Origin: Malus domestica
Lineage: Eukaryota; Streptophyta; Magnoliopsida; Rosales; Rosaceae
DNA: 64,000 bases
Assembly: GCF_042453785.1 (NCBI RefSeq)
Contig: NC_091670.1
Location: 40,683,501 to 40,747,500 of the forward strand
Reading direction: 5' to 3'
Under the pieces are notes generated by a model. That model did not search any database. It was not told the DNA's origin and saw only the letters and a program-made list of their open reading frames with translations. The stretch's first letter is position 1. Each line of letters opens with the position of its first letter. The translations under genes and the position numbers were made by a program. Shown in pieces: positions 1-11,600 of the stretch.

Positions 1-164
1 GGATTATGATAGCAAATCACTACCGTTTAGTTTATTGGAATTTTATTTTCCCATGACCAAATTACAGATTGTGCGTGTGTTTTGAGTAAATTGGACTTCA
101 TTTGGGCCCAGAACTGATCCAGTTGGGCCTCTTCAAATAGAAAGTGGGCTTATGACAGGCTTAA

Positions 165-340
165 GTAGTATTTGGAATATCGATATGTACATTTGTGAAA
201 ATATCATTGGGATACATCGATATCGATATTGGTTGCCTTCGATATGAATGATGAAAATCTAAAATGAAACTTTAGGGAATGTCAAACATTGGTTTGGACG
301 AAATATAAGAGTTTCTCCGATATTTAACCGATATATTATA
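165..340. repeat. Dispersed repeat rich in ATCGATAT motifs
   Basis: The stretch carries repeated cgatatcgat/ccgatat words. A similar stretch lies at about 63785-63960 at the other end of the window. There is no coding potential. It is probably a dispersed, degenerate repeat; the superfamily is unknown. Confidence 0.4.
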
Positions 341-356
341 TGAAAAAAATCTTAGT

Positions 357-515
357 AAAACTAATGAAAATGACTTGAAAACTTTGAATTTTAACGATAA
401 AGACAAAATCAAGAATAAAGTGAATGGTACCATGATTGACTTTTTAGTGTAAACATATGTTTTTTCGTTAAAATAAACAATACCAGAAGTTTTTTATTAA
501 AATTCCCAAAAATCT
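357..515. mobile_element. Short MITE-like repeat, copy 1 of 3
   Basis: The consensus reads 'taatgaaaa ... ttttaacgataa-gacaaaat ... gtgaat-gtacca ... tttttcgttaaa ... ttattaaaa-tccc'. The same element recurs at about 57975-58125 and 59072-59225. Length is about 150 bp, noncoding, with complementary ends (taatgaaaa / tttttattaaa). The superfamily is not settled. Confidence 0.6.
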
Positions 516-1115
516 TCCATATAACATTTTATCATTAGCACGAGACATTATAGTAGGTGGCATTATATTATGAAGTTGGCCGGTATGGCAAGGAAATCAA
601 GGGAAAAGGGAATGGTTTGATGAAAGCACACTCTTTCATGCGCTTGACATGTACGAGTATTATATAAAGGTTGGCAAGTCACATGCCTTTTGAGCGACGT
701 GAACTATCACATGCAAATTTGGGTGGAACAACCTGTCCCAACAAATTTTAAAGCTTTATGCTCATTTCATTTGACACATTAATTTATTTTTTTGTAAGCA
801 AACGTCGTAATCTTGCTTGCAAGAGTTTCTTAAAAAAATACGCAAGCCAAAGAATTAGGATTAGTTTAAAAGTGCTTTTGCATTTCTCTTGCTTTATTTT
901 GTTGAGAAAATTGTAGCAATGTTCTATTGACTAAAATTTAATTCGAGCAATGAATTCCTCAACTAAAAATTCATGATCATTAATTCCTTAATTCATCAAA
1001 ACGTGTAGCAATGATTATTTTCCTCAACTTCGTTAAAATTTCGGTTAAAATGAGTACGTGCCACTCATGTGAGGTTAGAATCAAGAGGAAAATATGAAAA
1101 ACTAAATGAACAAGT

Positions 1116-1250
1116 TGTAGGAATGATCCCTTAACTTTAATCAAATTGGAGAAATAGTCCCTCAACTTTAATCCAATTGGAGCAATGATCCCTCAACTTT
1201 AATCCAATTGGAGAAATGGCTCCTCAACTTTAATCTAATTGTAGCAATGA
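1116..1250. repeat. 31-bp tandem repeat, about 4 copies
   Basis: The phrase ctcaactttaatccaattgg recurs with a period of 31 bp, at about 1130, 1161, 1192 and 1223, with a few substitutions. It is noncoding and sits in intergenic sequence upstream of the NDB gene. The rest of 516-1630 shows no gene. Confidence 0.8.
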
Positions 1251-1631
1251 TTCTTCCAACACGACTTGATTTGAAGAAAGTTATGATGAATAGTCATGAA
1301 TTTTTAGTAGAAAAACTATTGTTCTAATTAAATTAAAATTGTAGACCATTACTACAATTTCCTTTATTTTGTTTGACCAACTTATTTGTTGAGATAACAA
1401 GACAAATGCAAGACGTCTCGGAAACTACAGAGCATGTTCCATAAAATGTCTTCGGTCTATTTCTCGAGATTAGTCTACCAAAGGCCACAAAATAATAAAA
1501 TTTCACCAAAGCAAATAATAAATAAATAAATAAACTCGATATTTAGTAAGCATCAATAAAAACTAAAAAATAGTCAAAGATTTGGTGTTATTCCGCTGAT
1601 TCCGGGGCCGCATGCTAACTTACTCTTGACG

Positions 1632-1790
1632 GGAAATTTTTTATTATGACAGGAACACGAGTGGTACACTACGTATTTTTATGTAAACGATATGAAATTT
1701 TATTTTTTAAAGTTATTAACTTTTCAATACATATATCCTAACATTTGTATAATGAAACGTGATGTACTACATCATGTACCGGTAGGAATG
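1632..1790 (+). mobile_element. GTGGTACAC-family MITE, copy 1 of 3
   Basis: It starts aaattttttattatgacagg, followed by aacacgagtggtacac, and ends with the rough complement (gtactacatcatgtaccgg). The interior is AT-rich with ttttttaaagttattaac. Related copies lie at about 43205-43375 (same orientation) and 63427-63595 (inverted). No target duplication could be fixed with confidence. Confidence 0.6.
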
Positions 1791-2379
1791 GTTCTTCAAC
1801 TTCAATCTTGTGGCATGTGATGATGTCAATGGGGTCCTTTTCCTTGTATCAAGATTTTTTTCGAGTTTTTGTGCTCGATGGTCAAAAATTAAGAGTTTCA
1901 AGTTGTTGAAGAGAGAGAGATTCGAATTTTTGATTCGTTGAGATATGTCATTAAAATGAGCTAATAAGAATCGCATAAAACCCAAAAATAGAAAAATTAT
2001 ATAAGCTAATTACACTATTACAATAACATTTCTATTTTAATAACGTCACGTAAAAAGAAATTCGCATACGACATTGTGCTATTAGACAAAGACGCAACCG
2101 TCGGTCCATCTGACAGAAAATTTTCTAAATTTAAAAAATAAAATAAAACATGAGCCGTGCATTTAACGTAGAATCGATCACGCAGCCCTCGAGCTCCAGC
2201 ACATCATAGGGGCCACCATGGCGGACGTGTCCAACTCTAACAAACGAACCGCTCCGTTTTGATTCGACTCGCATCCGCATCACACGTGGCGAGGGTTGTG
2301 CCTTGCGGTCCAAGTCGTCGGCAAGGCTGGAACCTTCGCCTCCAACCTCTCCGGATTCTTTAACTTCTTTTACATACCG

Positions 2380-2519
2380 CGCCTCTCTCTCTCTCTCTCT
2401 CTCCCCATTTTTCTCTGTAACTTCCCCTCTTTCTCCTCCGCCTCCTTGTGCTTCTCTCTCTAGATTTTGTGCTTTTTCGGCTGCAGATCTGAGCGCCGAA
2501 AAGCTTGAAACCGCCGAAA
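2380..2519 (+). promoter_or_regulatory. CT-rich 5' leader of the NDB gene
   Basis: A (CT)n run at about 2381-2402 and further CT-rich sequence lead directly to the start codon at 2520. CT microsatellites of this kind are common in plant 5' UTRs. No convincing TATA box was seen immediately upstream, so the transcription start is not assigned. Confidence 0.45.
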
Positions 2520-5500
2520 ATGCGAGGTTTCGCTTTCTTCGACCGAGTTTCTAAAGCCTTCCATGATTATCCTAAGGCTTCCAAAATGCTCGTCGTCGTC
2601 GCCGTCAGGTATATACTCTCTCTCTCTCCTCTCTCTCTCTGTCTCTCTGTCTCGATCATCTCTTTCGTCCTCTGTGTGTTCAATCTGCTTCCTCTGTGAT
2701 TATTCAGTTCGATTATTGAGTATTTATTTGAAAATATGAGCGAAATTTCTAAATTTAGGTTTCTTATTTTTCTAGTTTATTGGCTGTTAATTAATTTCCA
2801 TTTGATTCCTTTATGAATCGATTATTTCTGTTTAATTCGAAAATATTTGCTCTGTTTTGCTACACTCTGAAAAATTTGCTCTGTTTTATCGCATGCTGAA
2901 AAATATGTTCTCTGTTCATATTTTTTGTTCCAAAATTTTTGGAAGTCTCTTTAGTCGATCAGATCTCTTGGAATTATTTCACATATGTGGAAAATTGAAT
3001 CTGTCAGTTGAAAATGTGAGGAAATTGGAGTTCATTGATCTGAAGGATGTAACAGAATTAGCATGCACAGATTCATCCAATCTTGCAACATATTTCGGGA
3101 ATTTAGTTCGAAATTATGCGCGTTTACTTGTTTTTGTGTTAACCAGTTTCACTGACTCAAAAGGACGCTGTGGTTCAATAGATCATGTCTTATGGTGGCA
3201 ATTTTGACGCCACTCGAAACATGCACGAAAATATAGCATTCGATGTGTACTTGATTAGTTCAAGCTATGAATTGCAGCCAATTCGTTGGTGGTTCCGTGG
3301 CTATAAAAGAATCACGATCCACAGATTCATCCAATTTTGCCGCATATTTAGGGAATTTAGATTGAAACTACGCGTCTTTACTTGTTTTATGCTTACCAGT
3401 TTTACTGACTTAAAATGTTTCTATGTGCATAAAGGTAGTGAACGAATGAGAATGCTTATTCGTAGATAACTAAAAGATCGCAGAGAGTAAAAATTAAATA
3501 TATGTGGCGCTGCAAGCCCTTTATGAGAGTGATACTACAATTTGGTGTTAATATGCTCGCATATTACATGATGCACCATACGATTATGTTTTGGTTTTGT
3601 GCTATGGCAGTGGCGGTGGCTATGTGGCTTACGCTGAGGCAACCCCTGAGCCAAAACTGATCAGCAGCGCGCCTGTCATAGATCAAGTGGACAATAAGAA
3701 ACAGAAGATTGTGGTACTTGGAACTGGCTGGGCTGGAACAAGTTTCTTGAGGAATCTGAAAAATCCCAACTATGAGGTTCAGATCATATCACCTCGGAAT
3801 TACTTTGCCTTCACCCCTCTGCTACCAAGCGTTACCTGTGGTACAGTGGAAGCTCGCAGCATTGTTGAACCCATTCGAAACATTGTTAGAAAGGTAGTGC
3901 TTGTTGCTTAGTGTTTTCAGAGTCTCTGGTTGCCATCACTTATTATTTGACTGGACAATGATTCTTTTGTACAGAAAAATGTGGACGTTCAATTCACTGA
4001 AGCTGCGTGTCTGAAGATCGATGCACAAAACAATAAAATCTATTGCCATTCTAATCTAGAAAACAATTTGGATGGACAAGAAGAGTTTGTTGTGGATTAT
4101 GACTACCTTATTATAGCTGTGGGAGCCAATGTTAATACATTCAATACTCCTGGTGTGATGGAGAACTGCCACTTCTTGAAGGTTATTTTCTTGAAAACCT
4201 TGTATTTGTATTAATCGATATATTCTTGTAAGTTTTCTCTTGTGCAAATAAAATCCCCACATCAGCTACCGCTAGTAGCATAAAGAAAGTGAATGGAGTT
4301 TTTTCACCAGGTTTGTTAGTTGATATTGGCATCTTTGTTTTATGCGTCTCGGGGAATTACTTCGTGCAGGAAGTGGAAGATGCTCAAAAGATTCGAAGGA
4401 CTGTTATTGACTGCTTTGAAAAGGCAAGCCTTCCAACTGTAAGCGATGAGGAGAAGAAGAGAATTCTTCATTTTGCTGTTGTCGGGGGTGGCCCAACTGG
4501 TGTGGAATTTGCTGCAGAACTTCATGATTTTGTCAACGAGGATTTGGTCAAATTGTATCCCGGGGTCAAGGATCTAGTTAGAATTACAATTCTCGAGGCT
4601 GGAGATCATATTCTGAATATGTTAGTAAAGCATCTGACATGCTAAACCTTTGTTATTTGTTCGGAACTAGTACTTTGTTGTTTAAAGTAGCCATATCTGC
4701 TTTTTATTTCTTCATTATCACTGAATTCTTCTCATGTTTTTGCAGGTTTGACAAAAGAATCACATCTTTTGCTGAAGAAAAGTTTCAAAGAGAGGGTATT
4801 GATCTGAAAACAGGATCCATGGTTGTGAAAGTAACTGATAAAGAAATCTTTACCAAGGAAATGAAAAATGGCGGGGAAGTATCTGCTATGCCTTATGGAA
4901 TGGCTCTCTGGTCAACTGGTATTGGAACGCGTCCTTTCATAAAGGATTTCATGACTCAAGTTGGTCAGGTGTGTTTCTCCTTCTCATTGATTCTTAGTTG
5001 ACTTCTCTGTCTTAAGAAAGCTTATGATGTGCAATTATGTGTCTTTTACAAGAAAATGTCACTGCTATTAAACTAGCATATGTTACTTGAATATCAGGGT
5101 AATCGACGGGCTTTAGCAACTGATGAATGGCTGCGTGTGGAGGGATGCGACAAAGTGTATGCAATTGGTGATTGTGCCACAATAAATCAGCGCAAAGTCA
5201 TGGTAACTGCACTTTTTATTTCTCTAATGTGTTGCAAGTTGCAATGATAATGCTGGAAAATGCAGTTTGCAATAGATTTTTGTCTCGTCATTCTTTTATT
5301 TGTTATCTTCTCTGTGAAATAGTATGTTCAGCAGAATGTGGTATTGTTTTTCCTGTTGTTAATCGGCATCAGGAGTTCTGGCTACCTGATGAACAATTGA
5401 TTTTTATGCTATTAATTTGCATGACTGCGTTAAAATTGGAGGCTTTGATATCTCTGGAGACGGGAGTCATGTAAACTGGAAATTTGACTGGTTTCTCCGA

Positions 5501-6766
5501 TAAAATCAATACGATAAACCAGTTGTTGATTCTCTATTTGCTTAAGCTATATGAAAATCTGTGTGATATGCTAAATAACCACCGAGTGCAGTACATATCT
5601 ATCGTATTGGATCGATCCTTTGTTTAAATCTTCCATTATTATGTCTAGTTTGTTTTTTTAATGCCTGTTTGCTTTTCAGGAGGATATTGCTGCCATATTC
5701 CGCAAAACGGACAAGGATAATTCAGGAACACTTACAATCGACGAGTATGAAGAAGTGATTAAGGATATCTGTGAAAGGTATCCTCAGGTGGAGCTTTATC
5801 TGAAGAGCAAACAGATGAAAAATATGGTTGATCTTTTGAAGGAAACAACGGATGTTTCAAAAGGAAATGTGGAGTTTAATATTGAAGATTTCAAGACCGC
5901 TCTTTCTAAAGTGGATTCCCAGATGAAAAATCTTCCAGCCACAGCCCAGGTACTTGGTTTGGTACACGAACATTTCGATAATTGTAATTTTTATCAAGAC
6001 GCATGTTTTCTCCATATAAATAATGTATGGGTCTTATTTGCCTCTTAAATGTCATGCATTCCAGGTTGCTGCTCAACAAGGTGTCTACCTTGCCAAGTGT
6101 TTCAACCGTATGGAAGAGGCTGAGAAAAATCCTGAAGGTCCTCTCAGGTTCCGTGGAGAAGGTCGCCATCGGTTTCGACCCTTTAGGTACGATTCAAATT
6201 TCTTGTTGAGTGCTTTTTCTGAAGCCATGCTTTGCGATTCTTATGTCTGAATTTTAGTGCCTTTAGTTGATAATTAAACATAAAAACAAGATGATTATCA
6301 AACGGACTCTAAATTTTTAGTGACGTCTTGGTCGGTGGTTAATATGTTGAACGATACATTCTTGTGTGAAGGTACAAGCATCTGGGGCAGTTTGCTCCAT
6401 TGGGTGGAGAGCAGACAGCAGCTCAGCTTCCTGGAGATTGGGTTTCCATTGGTCATAGCTCCCAGTGGCTTTGGTATTCTGTTTACGCTAGGTATTATTA
6501 CTTATTCTATTTGGATACAGCTGCATAATTAACGTCGCGCTACACTGCGAACGCTTTGAAAATAACATCGTCATGGCTCATCGAGCGGTAGCACCAATCC
6601 AATACGCGTATATGCCTTAGAAAAATGAAACGTTTGATTTCATTATCTTAACACATTTGCGTCTGAACAATATTTCAGCAAACAAGTGAGCTGGCGCAAC
6701 AGGTCACTGGTGGTAACGGACTGGGCTAGGCGTTTCATCTGGGGGAGGGACTCGAGTCGCATTTGA
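2520..6766 (+). CDS. NDB2: External alternative NAD(P)H-ubiquinone oxidoreductase (NDB2/3-like)
   Basis: This is a type II NAD(P)H dehydrogenase that oxidises cytosolic NAD(P)H at the outer face of the mitochondrial inner membrane and passes electrons to ubiquinone without pumping protons. Ten exons keep frame: 2520-2608, 3611-3893, 3975-4181, 4370-4620, 4746-4968, 5098-5202, 5680-5949, 6065-6186, 6372-6491 and 6679-6766, giving 585 aa, normal for the family. The first Rossmann motif is GTGWAG at residues 67-72, and the second is GGGPTG at about 232-237. A complete EF-hand loop (DKDNSGTLTIDE, residues 397-408) sits between the second nucleotide domain and the C-terminus, as in Ca2+-responsive NDB proteins. 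The N-terminus (MRGFAFFDRVSKAF) and the C-terminal SSRI match the family pattern. The symbol is chosen over NDB3/NDB4 on N-terminal resemblance only. The gene looks intact. Confidence 0.93.
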
Positions 6767-6891
6767 ATTGAGCCGCCATCAGACGATATATTGACAAGCA
6801 CCGCGGCGCACGTTTAAAAAGATCGAGTCTACAAATAAAACAAAATTTTTGTATTCGAATTCAAATCGTTCGTTGAGGAATTACTTACTTG

Positions 6892-6894
<3 letters not shown>

Positions 6895-6933
<39 letters not shown>
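6895..6933 (+). repeat. (CAG)13 microsatellite downstream of NDB
   Basis: There are thirteen perfect CAG units about 130 bp after the NDB stop codon, probably in its 3' UTR. The reverse strand reads as poly-leucine (CTG) but belongs to no gene. Confidence 0.9.
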
Positions 6934-6934
<1 letters not shown>

Positions 6935-7453
6935 TCTTCCTCTTTCATTGTAACCTTCTCCCAGGCTCGTGGGTTTTTGTGTAAAATAACTGTCTCCATA
7001 TTCCTCCTACGTCCCAAATTTTGTAAAATAACGTCTCCACGTGGGATTTGAAGGTCCCAAATTTTGCAGTTACAAATTCCCTCCGATTTGGTTGGTGAAG
7101 CGATATCTGAATTTTTAGGTCACTTTTACTGTGCACAAGAGCTCTATTATATATTAATTTTCACTTTCTTTTTATATCTCGCTGCGTTATTTGTTTCTAA
7201 AAATTCTTAATTTCGCGCTTGTATTGTGAAAAAGTCATCATACACCACTCACCAAATTAAAATCAATAGTCAACTCGTGAAAATTCTTGATTCCGTCCTT
7301 ATATTTGATGAATTAAGCTGAACAAAAATTTTGAGATTCACAAGGTGACGCATTAACAACGTAGTGCGCAGCATGGGGGTTATATGGACACCCAGGAGAG
7401 AGGCCGTTGGTGGAACATGGGCTTGTTTAGGCTCTGGTGGACACTGTGGGTCC

Positions 7454-7640
7454 AACTGCCCGTTTGGGGACGACGCGGCTTTGCTCTCAGGTTTAGAGAA
7501 ATATGAACCTACGTACGAGATCATTTTGGATGTCGGCCTGCCTTGTGACAACGAACTCTTTCCGTTCATTGGCAAGTAAGGTGCCGAGGTAATGAGGGAT
7601 GATGAAAATTGTGACGACAATTCAGCTGGTGCCACAGGGA
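7454..7640 (+). pseudogene. Decayed 3'-end fragment of a TIR1/AFB auxin receptor
   Basis: The translation from about 7455 reads NCPFGDDAALLSGLEKYEP, matching the C-terminal repeat of TIR1/AFB proteins. In the intact gene downstream the equivalent is [18 protein letters not shown] at about 11729. DNA similarity continues through 'attggcaagt.ag.tgccgag' and 'gtaatgagggatgatga' with a roughly 12-bp deletion, aligning to about 11729-11890. The reading frame is lost after EKYEP. No upstream LRR or F-box sequence was found. It lies in the same orientation about 1 kb upstream of the intact gene, so it is best explained as a truncated tandem duplicate. The flanking 7640-8100 holds nothing recognisable. 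Confidence 0.75.
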
Positions 7641-8104
7641 ATTTGTGATACCTGCGGTCTTGGCTGAGATATTTCACTTGCGGTGAGGCATCTGACAATT
7701 CTCAAACTCGCAGAGTAGGATTAGACGAGATTAGCCTTTCAACAATGTTCGCGTGTGGAACACGTCTCTTTAGACCATGGGGTGCATTTGAACAAGTCAT
7801 TGACAATAAAGATTTTTTTTGTTTGTTTGTTTTTTGGGTTCAAGTGGTCGTCGAGGAATTACACAAAGAAGCGGTAGATAATATCTTGAATAAATGTAAC
7901 AAATAATTGTTGAGAAAAAAGAACATGAAACCTATTAAGACGGAATACCAAGATGATGAACCCTAAAACCTATTAAGCGTTCTTACATATTTTAATTATT
8001 TTATATAATATTGCATGATTAATTTGAGAAACGGAAACGCTTTCATTTGTAAGCGTGTCTCATATCTACTTCTACTTCTAAACTTGTACTAATGTTATGA
8101 AAGG

Positions 8105-8235
8105 GATCCGCCAATCTCCCAATCTGGGTCTTTGAAATTTAATTAAACGGTTAAAGTTATTATAACCTGTAAACGGATTCCCTGTTTTTAATCGTTGGAT
8201 CAAATTTCAAAAACTCAGATTTGTTGATTGGGCAA
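8105..8235. repeat. Degenerate foldback repeat
   Basis: The arms 'ccaatctgggtctttgaaatttaattaaacggtt' and 'aatcgttggatcaaatttcaaa.aactcagatttgttgattgg' are rough inverse complements. The motif cgttggat.aaatttcaa is shared with the foldback element at 9636-9805, so both may belong to one MITE family. Confidence 0.5.
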
Positions 8236-8396
8236 TAATATATAGTATTAGGTACAATAAACTACCATAATGTATTAAAAAAAAAAACCTTAATTAATTA
8301 TTAAACAAATAATTAACTCCATTATTAAACCAATAATTAATTATTCATTCATCTGTTCCTTCTGCTGTAATACGCAAAGGTCTTTGGGTTGGCCCT

Positions 8397-8604
8397 TCTC
8401 TCTCCTCAAATCTTTCGTTCATCTCTCTCTCTTCATCCAAAGCTTTCATCTTCATATCAATGCCACATCCCACCATTAAAAATTTCAAAGCTTAAAATCT
8501 TTCCATTTTTTCAGTTTCAAATCTCTATCTCGTATTCGGATCCGCACAGCATTTCCGGGTTTTTGTTTTCAGTCCGAGTTCTTCGTGCTGCATTTTTTTT
8601 ATTC
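8397..8604 (+). promoter_or_regulatory. 5' leader of the AFB-like gene with possible upstream in-frame ATG
   Basis: The leader is CT-rich (8397-8432). An ATG at 8389 is in frame with the main start and would add 72 residues. That extension is serine-rich, resembles no F-box protein, and overlaps what looks like untranslated leader, so 8605 is preferred. Confidence 0.45.
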
Positions 8605-11600
8605 ATGGATCCGAAAAGGAAGAAATCCGGGTTGCACGACCCGGAAGACGAATACAGGGTCCGGTCGGTATTTCCCGACGAGGTTCTGGAGCGGGTTCTG
8701 GGCATGGTGGAGTCGGGAAAGGACCGGGGCTCGGTGTCGCTGGTGTGCAAGGACTGGTACGACGCGGAGCGGTGGTCGCGCCGCCACGTGTTTATCGGAA
8801 ACTGTTACGCCACATCGCCGGAGATTGTTTCCCGGCGGTTTCGTAACATTCGGAGCGTGACCCTGAAGGGGAAGCCCCGGTTCGCGGACTTCAATCTGGT
8901 CCCCGACCATTGGGGCTCCGATGTCCGGCCGTGGGTGGAGGCGTTCGCCGCCGAGTACCCGCTGCTGGAGGAGCTCCGGCTGAAGAGGATGACGGTGACT
9001 GATGAGAGTCTGGAGATGTTGGGTGTTTGTTTTGGTGGGTTCAAAGCTCTCTCGCTTGTCAGCTGTGATGGGTTCAGCACTGATGGCCTTGCCGCCATCG
9101 CCACTCACTCCAAGTAAGTGTTTTTGTTTTCAATTTTCTGGAATTATAAGTGTCCCTTTACTTCTTTATTTATTTTGGAGTATTTGTTTCGATCATATTA
9201 TAACATGCAGATTTATTTATACGCTAATTTGATGACATATCAATTTTATCGTCAATTCATATAATAACATTTGAATTAAAACATTGCGTGTTTTTAGGCT
9301 CGGCGGTACAACTTACTATCAATTTAGTCCAAAGCGAACTTCGTATTTCAACTTTGTCCGATTTTATTTATGTGCGTGGCTCATGCGAAAAGTGTTATCA
9401 ATTTAACTTAAAAGGTGAAAAAGATCATTTTGAATCTAATTTAACAGTCGAAATTAGGTTTCAGGCTTTGAAATGACCTTTTCACCCATGTACATAACAA
9501 AAATACTCCACCTCAAAAAAAAGAGAAAAACCCCCTCAAAAAAAGTGATTCTGATTTTACACTTGTGTTCTGCTTTACTCTCTTTCTATTGAGAAAACCA
9601 CCCCCACTACCACCACATGGATCATGATCCTCTTACGAGCAAAGGATGAAGATCCTCCTGATTAAGTTCATCGGGTCGTTGAAATTTTATCCAACGATTA
9701 CAATTATTATAATTTTTAGAAATGTTTCCTGTTTGTAATCGTTGGATAAAATTTCAACGGTCCGATGAACTTGATTAAAAGAATTCTCATCCTTTGCTCA
9801 AGAGAGATCCTGACCCCACCACATCGCTCTCTCTAGTAGTCTGTATTTTTCTGAGGGGAATATTCGCCTTCTATTCAAAAGCACCCCACCATCAAATATT
9901 TAGTGGACATAATAGGTAGGTCAATCAATACAGAGTTGACAGAGTTGACAGGGCAGTGTGCATACTTTTTGCAACTGAAAACGAAATTTCCTTCTACAGA
10001 TTATAGATTAAAGTCGAAGTGGCGGTAATTGAAGATAAGATAAAAGAAAATTGATTAAGGTGGTTTGGATATGTGTACTGAAAACCCACATAACTTATGG
10101 TTAGAAAATGCGATTATGAGCCAGAGCCTTGATGGACAGAGGAAGATCTAGGAAGACTTTGAAAGAGACTTTAGAAAAGACATTGAGTACTTGGAGCTAA
10201 CGATAGACTTGGCCAAAACTAAGTATAGATGCATTTTAGATTCATACAGCCGACCCTATTTAGTGGAATAAAACTTTGTTGTTGTTGTATAGGTTAACAG
10301 TAGTTTAGAAGATCATCTTATGAAACAAAAAACACATCTATGAGAATTCTTGTCTCTTGTCTGCATTGTTTGTTTTTGAAGTTTATGTTGAGCTTCACTT
10401 GTTGAATAAACTAAATCGATCCCCTCGTAATTTGACTACAGGAATTTGATTGAACTTGACATCCAGGAGAATCAAATTGATGAGAAAAGTGGCAGTTGGT
10501 TAGGTTGTTTCCCTGAAACATTCACGTCTTTGGAAATACTGAACTTTGCAAGCCTGAATTCCGACGTCGATTTTGATGCTCTTGAGAGGCTTGTAAAAAG
10601 GTGCATATCATTAAAGGTGTTGAAGGTTAATAAAAATGTAACCTTGGAGCAACTGCAGAGGCTTCTTACCAATGCTCCTCAACTTTTGGAGCTCGGGACC
10701 GGCTCATTTGCCGTGCAAGAGATCGCAGCCTGTCAGAATTCACAATTCTTAAGAGCATTTAGCAATTGCAAGAATTTACACACCCTCTCTGGATTATGGG
10801 AAGCAACCACTCTTTATCTCCCAGTTGTATATCCTGCATGTACTACAAATCTTACTTTCTTGAATTTGAGTTATGCTGCTGCTTTGCAAAGTTGGGACCT
10901 TGCTGAGCTTGTTGCTTATTGCCCACGTCTCCGGCGCCTTTGGGTAAATTTACCACATCTTTCTTGGTCTGCAATTCTTCGTTTTGGGAAAGTTTATCAA
11001 TATATGAGAAGAACAGACATGGTTTATAGTTGGAAAATTAAAATCATTATTCATTGATCACGCGGAAGACATAAAAACTTGAACTCGGTTTAGTTAACTT
11101 GTTTATTTTTCTGAACATTGCAAATACTTCATCAACAAGACTACTAATGTTGAAATCAGAGAGTTGTGCACCGTTGAAATCCTTAGGTGCTAACTCTTGA
11201 TATCAAATTTTTATCACAGGTACTGGACACAGTGGAAGACCAAGGGTTGAAGGCTGTTGGATCTAACTGTCCTTTGCTTGAGGAACTCCGTGTTTTCCCT
11301 TCTGATCCTGATGGTGATGGTATTATCCGTGGGGTGACTGAATCAGGGTTTGTTGCTGTGTCTCATGGGTGCAGAAAACTCCATTATATCCTCTACTTCT
11401 GTTGGCAGATGACTAATGCAGCTGTAGCAACCGTTGCACAAAATTGCCCCGATATCACCCACTTTCGTCTCTGCATAATGATCCCAGGGCAACCAGATTA
11501 CATGACGAACGAGCCTATGGATGAGGCTTTTGGTGCAGTTGCGAAGAATTGCACTAAACTCCAACGGCTTTCAGTGTCAGGTTTATTGACTGACCATGCC

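Noticed and set aside
6829-7017. Minus-strand ORF with a poly-leucine run
   Set aside because: It is only the translation of the (CAG)13 microsatellite on the opposite strand, in the NDB 3' flank.
8389-8604. 72-residue N-terminal extension of the AFB-like protein
   Set aside because: It is in frame, but CT-rich leader-like DNA with no resemblance to TIR1/AFB N-termini. The ATG at 8605 gives the expected family length.
8517-9108. Long minus-strand ORFs over AFB exon 1
   Set aside because: They are shadows of the G+C-rich first exon. The plus strand has family motifs and splice sites.
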